Shown one piece after another: positions 60,903-64,000 of a stretch of 64,000 nucleotides of DNA (within the stretch, counting starts at the first letter, position 1; each line of letters opens with the position of its first letter). Origin of the DNA: Flagellimonas allohymeniacidonis. GTDB taxonomy: Bacteria; Bacteroidota; Bacteroidia; Flavobacteriales; Flavobacteriaceae. Position numbers and translations under genes: made by a program. The notes under the pieces were generated by a model that was not told the origin of the DNA, ran no database searches, and saw only the letters and a list, made by a program, of their open reading frames with translations. The DNA is taken from contig NZ_SGIU01000001.1 of NCBI RefSeq assembly GCF_004296335.1, forward strand, positions 1,341,290 to 1,405,289, read 5' to 3'.

Positions 60903-63422
60903 ATGAAACCATTGTACTTGCTGATTGCTGTGCTTTCCATTTTTGGAGTTTCAGCCCAAAACGTCTCCTTGGAGTATTACTTACCTGACAATGTCACTTA
61001 CGATTCCAATATTCCCAAACCAGTAGATATTATTGGTCATGAGGTGGGCGAATGGCACGTTACCCATGACAAGTTGATTTTCTACATGCAAGAACTTGCC
61101 AGGGTCAGTGATAGAATTAGCATTGAAAACAGGGGAAAGACCTTTGAGGGAAGGCCTATACTGTTGCTCACCGTTACCACTCCCCAAAACCATCAAAGAA
61201 TTGAGACTATTCGTCAGCAACATATCTCCATGACCGAAGGAGACGCCGGTGTGGACACCTCCCAAATGCCCATTGTGGTCTACCAAGGTTTTTCCATACA
61301 CGGAAACGAGGCAAGTGGCGCAAATGCCTCCTTGGCCTATGCTTACTATTTGGCGGCAGCCGAAGGTGCTGAAATAGAATCTATGCTGAGCAATATGGTC
61401 ATTCTTTTGGATCCCAGTTTTAATCCTGATGGTCTTCAGCGTTTTGCTTATTGGGCCAATGTGCATCGTAGCCAAAATTTAAATCCCGATACCAATGAAA
61501 GGGAATACCATGAAGTTTGGCCTGGAGGACGTACCAATCATTACTGGTTCGATATGAACCGTGATTGGTTACCGGTCCAGTTACCGGAAAGCCGGGCACG
61601 AATAGAATCTTTTCACAAATGGTTGCCCAATATTTTGACCGACCACCATGAAATGGGCACCAACTCCACGTTTTTCTTCCAGCCGGGAGAACCTTCACGA
61701 GTTCACCCTTTGACACCGAAAATCAACCAAGAACTTACCAAAGAAATTGGAACCTATCATGCGAAGGCATTGGATAAAATTGGTTCGTTATATTATTCGG
61801 AAGAGCGGTACGATGATTATTACTACGGCAAAGGTTCCACTTTCCCCGATGTCAACGGAAGTATTGGTATCCTTTTCGAGCAGGGAAGTTCCCGAGGCCA
61901 TATTCAGGAGAGCGAAAATGGGATTCTTACCTTTCCCTTTACGGTTCGAAACCAGTTCACCACAGCACTCTCGACCATTGAAGCCGCCAAGAACATGAGA
62001 ACCAAAATTTTGGACTACCAAAAACAATATTATGCTGATTTAAGAAATGAGGCAGTTAGAAATAAGTCAAAAGCGATTATTTTCGGAGATAGCAAGGATG
62101 CGGCTAGAGCTTGGCACTTGGCGGAAATTTTGCATCGCCATAAGATAAAATTCCATGAGTTGGCCTCTGATGTGACCATAGGCGGCAAGACGTACAAAAA
62201 GGGACACGGTTATATTGTGCCCCTGAACCAAAAAAATCCAAGATTGATCAATGCCATGTTCGAAAAGCGTACCACCTTTAAGGACAGTCTATTTTATGAT
62301 GTATCGGCATGGACCTTCCCTCTATCCTTTAATTTGGATTATGCCAATTTGAATACATTGACCAACGCGGGTGCAGCAATCACTGAAATGCCCACCCTAT
62401 CAGGTGGTGTGGACAAACGCAGCAACTATGCCTATCTATTTGAGTGGCACGAGTACTATACCCCGAGAATTTTGAACAAAATTTTGGAAAAGGGCCTTCG
62501 CGCAAAAACAGCAAGAACCCCATTTTCCCTAGAGGGAAAGGAATACGACTACGGTACTATCATGGTTCCTGTGCAAAATCAGAAATTGGATTCTGGAGAA
62601 CTGTACAGCTTTCTAAATGATGTGGCTAAAGAAAGTAAGGTGCAAGTAACCGGGGTTTCAACAGGATTGACCCAAGGTATTGATTTGGGAAGTAATGATT
62701 TTGAGCCCATTAAAAAACAAAAGGTGGCCATTTTGGTTGGGGATGGTATTCGATCCTATGACGCTGGTGAAATCTGGCACTTGTTCGATACGCGATACGA
62801 TATGAAAATCACCAAAATTGATACCCGTTATTTTGATGATGTGGATTTATCCAAATACACAGATCTTATTGTTCCCAGTGGATGGAATGGCGATATTTTG
62901 AATAAGGAGGAAAGTGAAAAAATCAAAACATGGGTCAAAAACGGCGGTACTGTTATCGGATTCAGAAATGCGGCCAATTGGTTCAACAAAAATGAAATGT
63001 TGAAGTTGAAAATGCGAAAAGACACTTTGGTCGCCAAGAATATTCCCTTTGACCAAAAGAGCAATTTCAACGGAGCGCAGGTCACTGGTGGTGCCATATT
63101 CGAGGCCAAATTGGACCGCTCCCATCCGGTAAGCTATGGATACAAAAATGACAGGGTGTCCCTCTTCCGAAACACCAATATTTACTTAGAGCCGGAAAAG
63201 GACAGTTACAACAACCCGATTCAATACACGAATAATCCTTTGCAAAGCGGTTACATTTCTGAGGAAAATGCGGAACTCATCAAAAACACTGTTCCTTTTA
63301 AGGTAAAACGTATGGGCAAAGGCAGGGTGGTTCTGTTTACCGATAACACCAATTTTAGGGCGTTTTGGTATGGCACGAACAAGTTGATGATGAATGTGAT
63401 TTTTTTCGGGGATATTATGTAG
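60903..63422 (+). CDS. Secreted M14-family zinc carboxypeptidase
   Basis: The 839-residue protein has a signal peptide (1-19, GVSAQ). Peptidase motifs: zinc HxxE as SIHGNE (H133, E136), the LDPSFNPDGLQRF region, VWPGGRTNHYWFDMNRDW, a DHHEMG zinc-ligand block, and SIGILFEQGSSRGH with the likely catalytic Glu. The C-terminal ~400 residues are unassigned but shared with the left-edge paralogue, e.g. VGDGIRSYDAGEIWHLFDTRYDM and VVLFTDNTNFRAFWYGTNKL. Probably degrades peptides outside the cytoplasm. It starts 33 bases after the PUR-gene terminator and is followed after 20 bases by a thioredoxin-like gene. Confidence 0.93.
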   Translation: MKPLYLLIAVLSIFGVSAQNVSLEYYLPDNVTYDSNIPKPVDIIGHEVGEWHVTHDKLIFYMQELARVSDRISIENRGKTFEGRPILLLTVTTPQNHQRIETIRQQHISMTEGDAGVDTSQMPIVVYQGFSIHGNEASGANASLAYAYYLAAAEGAEIESMLSNMVILLDPSFNPDGLQRFAYWANVHRSQNLNPDTNEREYHEVWPGGRTNHYWFDMNRDWLPVQLPESRARIESFHKWLPNILTDHHEMGTNSTFFFQPGEPSRVHPLTPKINQELTKEIGTYHAKALDKIGSLYYSEERYDDYYYGKGSTFPDVNGSIGILFEQGSSRGHIQESENGILTFPFTVRNQFTTALSTIEAAKNMRTKILDYQKQYYADLRNEAVRNKSKAIIFGDSKDAARAWHLAEILHRHKIKFHELASDVTIGGKTYKKGHGYIVPLNQKNPRLINAMFEKRTTFKDSLFYDVSAWTFPLSFNLDYANLNTLTNAGAAITEMPTLSGGVDKRSNYAYLFEWHEYYTPRILNKILEKGLRAKTARTPFSLEGKEYDYGTIMVPVQNQKLDSGELYSFLNDVAKESKVQVTGVSTGLTQGIDLGSNDFEPIKKQKVAILVGDGIRSYDAGEIWHLFDTRYDMKITKIDTRYFDDVDLSKYTDLIVPSGWNGDILNKEESEKIKTWVKNGGTVIGFRNAANWFNKNEMLKLKMRKDTLVAKNIPFDQKSNFNGAQVTGGAIFEAKLDRSHPVSYGYKNDRVSLFRNTNIYLEPEKDSYNNPIQYTNNPLQSGYISEENAELIKNTVPFKVKRMGKGRVVLFTDNTNFRAFWYGTNKLMMNVIFFGDIM

Positions 63423-63442
63423 AACACAAAAGTTGATTTCCT

Positions 63443-63997
63443 ATGGCAAGAACACCAAGCAACATGTTGGCATTGGGCACCCAGGCCCCTGATTTCTCTC
63501 TCCCAGATACGATTTCAGATAAAATGGTGTCGCTCTCATCAGCAAAAGGAGATAAAGGCACGGTTGTGATGTTCATTTGCAACCACTGCCCTTTTGTAAT
63601 CCATGTGAACCCGGAGATTTCTAAATTGGGGAGGGAGTATCAATCCCAAGGTATCGGGTTCATTACCATTTCGAGCAACGATGTCGATAATTATCCACAG
63701 GATGCCCCACATCTTATGAAACAAAAAGCCATTGAAGAAGGTTATAGCTTCCCGTATTTGTACGATGAAACACAGGAAGTTGCCAAAGCGTATGACGCCG
63801 CCTGCACCCCAGATTTCTATTTGTTCGACGCAGATCTAAAACTCGTTTATCGTGGGCAGTTGGACGATTCCCGTCCAGGCAACGGAGTTCCCCTCACGGG
63901 CACAGATTTAAGAAATGCCATGGAGGCGCTTCTAAGTGATAAGAATATAGATGCCCATCAAAAGCCAAGCATTGGGTGTAATATCAAATGGAAATAG
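63443..63997 (+). CDS. Thioredoxin-like (AhpC/TSA-type) protein
   Basis: The 184-residue protein has no signal peptide. The AhpC/TSA-type pattern is APDFSLPDTISDKMVSL near the start, then VVMFICNHCPFVIHVNPEI with the Cys pair at 46 and 49 (CNHC), and the cis-Pro in CTPDFYLFDADLKLVYRG. Members of this family reduce disulfides or peroxides; exact substrate unknown. Complete within the window, with 3 bases left after the stop. It starts 20 bases after the carboxypeptidase. Confidence 0.9.
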   Translation: MARTPSNMLALGTQAPDFSLPDTISDKMVSLSSAKGDKGTVVMFICNHCPFVIHVNPEISKLGREYQSQGIGFITISSNDVDNYPQDAPHLMKQKAIEEGYSFPYLYDETQEVAKAYDAACTPDFYLFDADLKLVYRGQLDDSRPGNGVPLTGTDLRNAMEALLSDKNIDAHQKPSIGCNIKWK

Positions 63998-64000
63998 GGT

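Noticed and set aside
1..64000. CRISPR array, tRNA, rRNA, insertion sequence, prophage or toxin-antitoxin pair
   Set aside because: I saw no regular direct repeats with spacers, no cloverleaf-like gene, no transposase or integrase motif, and no phage gene.

Overview
The window reads as a chromosomal segment of a Bacteroidetes bacterium, most likely family Flavobacteriaceae (possibly a marine genus near Muricauda/Maribacter; genus level is a guess). Support: AT-rich DNA with little Shine-Dalgarno signal, many genes preceded by the Bacteroidetes -7 promoter element TAnnTTTG, a type IX secretion (type B sorting domain) protein, flavobacterial families of unknown function (DUF5606, DUF3276/PUR-like, DUF1573, DUF3995), a long NusB, and a gap-free mix of housekeeping genes. 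I see no tRNA, rRNA, CRISPR, insertion sequence or phage gene.

Layout. 1-5.6 kb: the tail of a secreted M14 zinc carboxypeptidase, an amidohydrolase, a small secreted basic protein, an M23 peptidase without signal peptide, and lipoprotein MsrA. 5.6-8.9 kb: a CBM9-like lipoprotein, then (minus strand) an ECF sigma factor, a membrane anti-sigma-like protein and an envelope protein with a DUF4097-like and coiled-coil region; a canonical-looking ECF promoter lies in front of the sigma gene. 9-14.4 kb: MeaB, then GT2, YbhN-like, GT39/ArnT-like and PAP2 genes that could form a polyprenyl-phosphate-sugar module. 14.4-23.7 kb: MATE exporter, MazG, a tight GH3-SGNH-GH20 glycan operon, DUF5606, peptide deformylase, RuvX and DapD. 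23.9-26.4 kb: three glycosyltransferases. 26.4-32.2 kb: TsaC, CCA-adding enzyme, heme A synthase, a pRiA4b ORF-3-like protein, a nucleoid-associated protein, and a conserved protein with kinase-like sequence motifs.

32.3-38.9 kb: a two-gene ABC transporter, a T9SS type B secreted repeat protein, UvrB, Hsp20, a TerB-like protein. 39-43.9 kb: SucC, a Lon N-domain protein, LysA, DUF3995 protein, a secreted thioredoxin. 43.9-47.4 kb: two tandem lipoprotein genes whose upstream DNA and first ~130 codons are nearly identical while the remainder has diverged. 47.4-54.7 kb: GuaB, a FecA-like TonB receptor with a well-formed promoter and an overlapping palindrome, then a minus-strand run HMG-CoA lyase/LysE/PyrD/Spy-like. 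54.8-64 kb: peptidase T, a YdeI/DUF1801 protein, the YajC/DUF1573/NusB cluster, an MsbA-type ABC exporter, a PUR-domain protein with a 10-bp inverted repeat in front, a second full-length M14 carboxypeptidase paralogous to the one at the left edge, and a thioredoxin-like protein.

Most of the window is ordinary flavobacterial core genome. The points that merit a second look are the ECF sigma module with its putative autoregulatory promoter, the lipid-linked sugar module, the kinase-like conserved hypothetical, the mosaic lipoprotein duplication, the glycan operon lying between mazG and DUF5606-def, and several palindromes in front of genes. I found no clear evidence for a wholly undescribed system, and functional statements come from motif recognition without database search.
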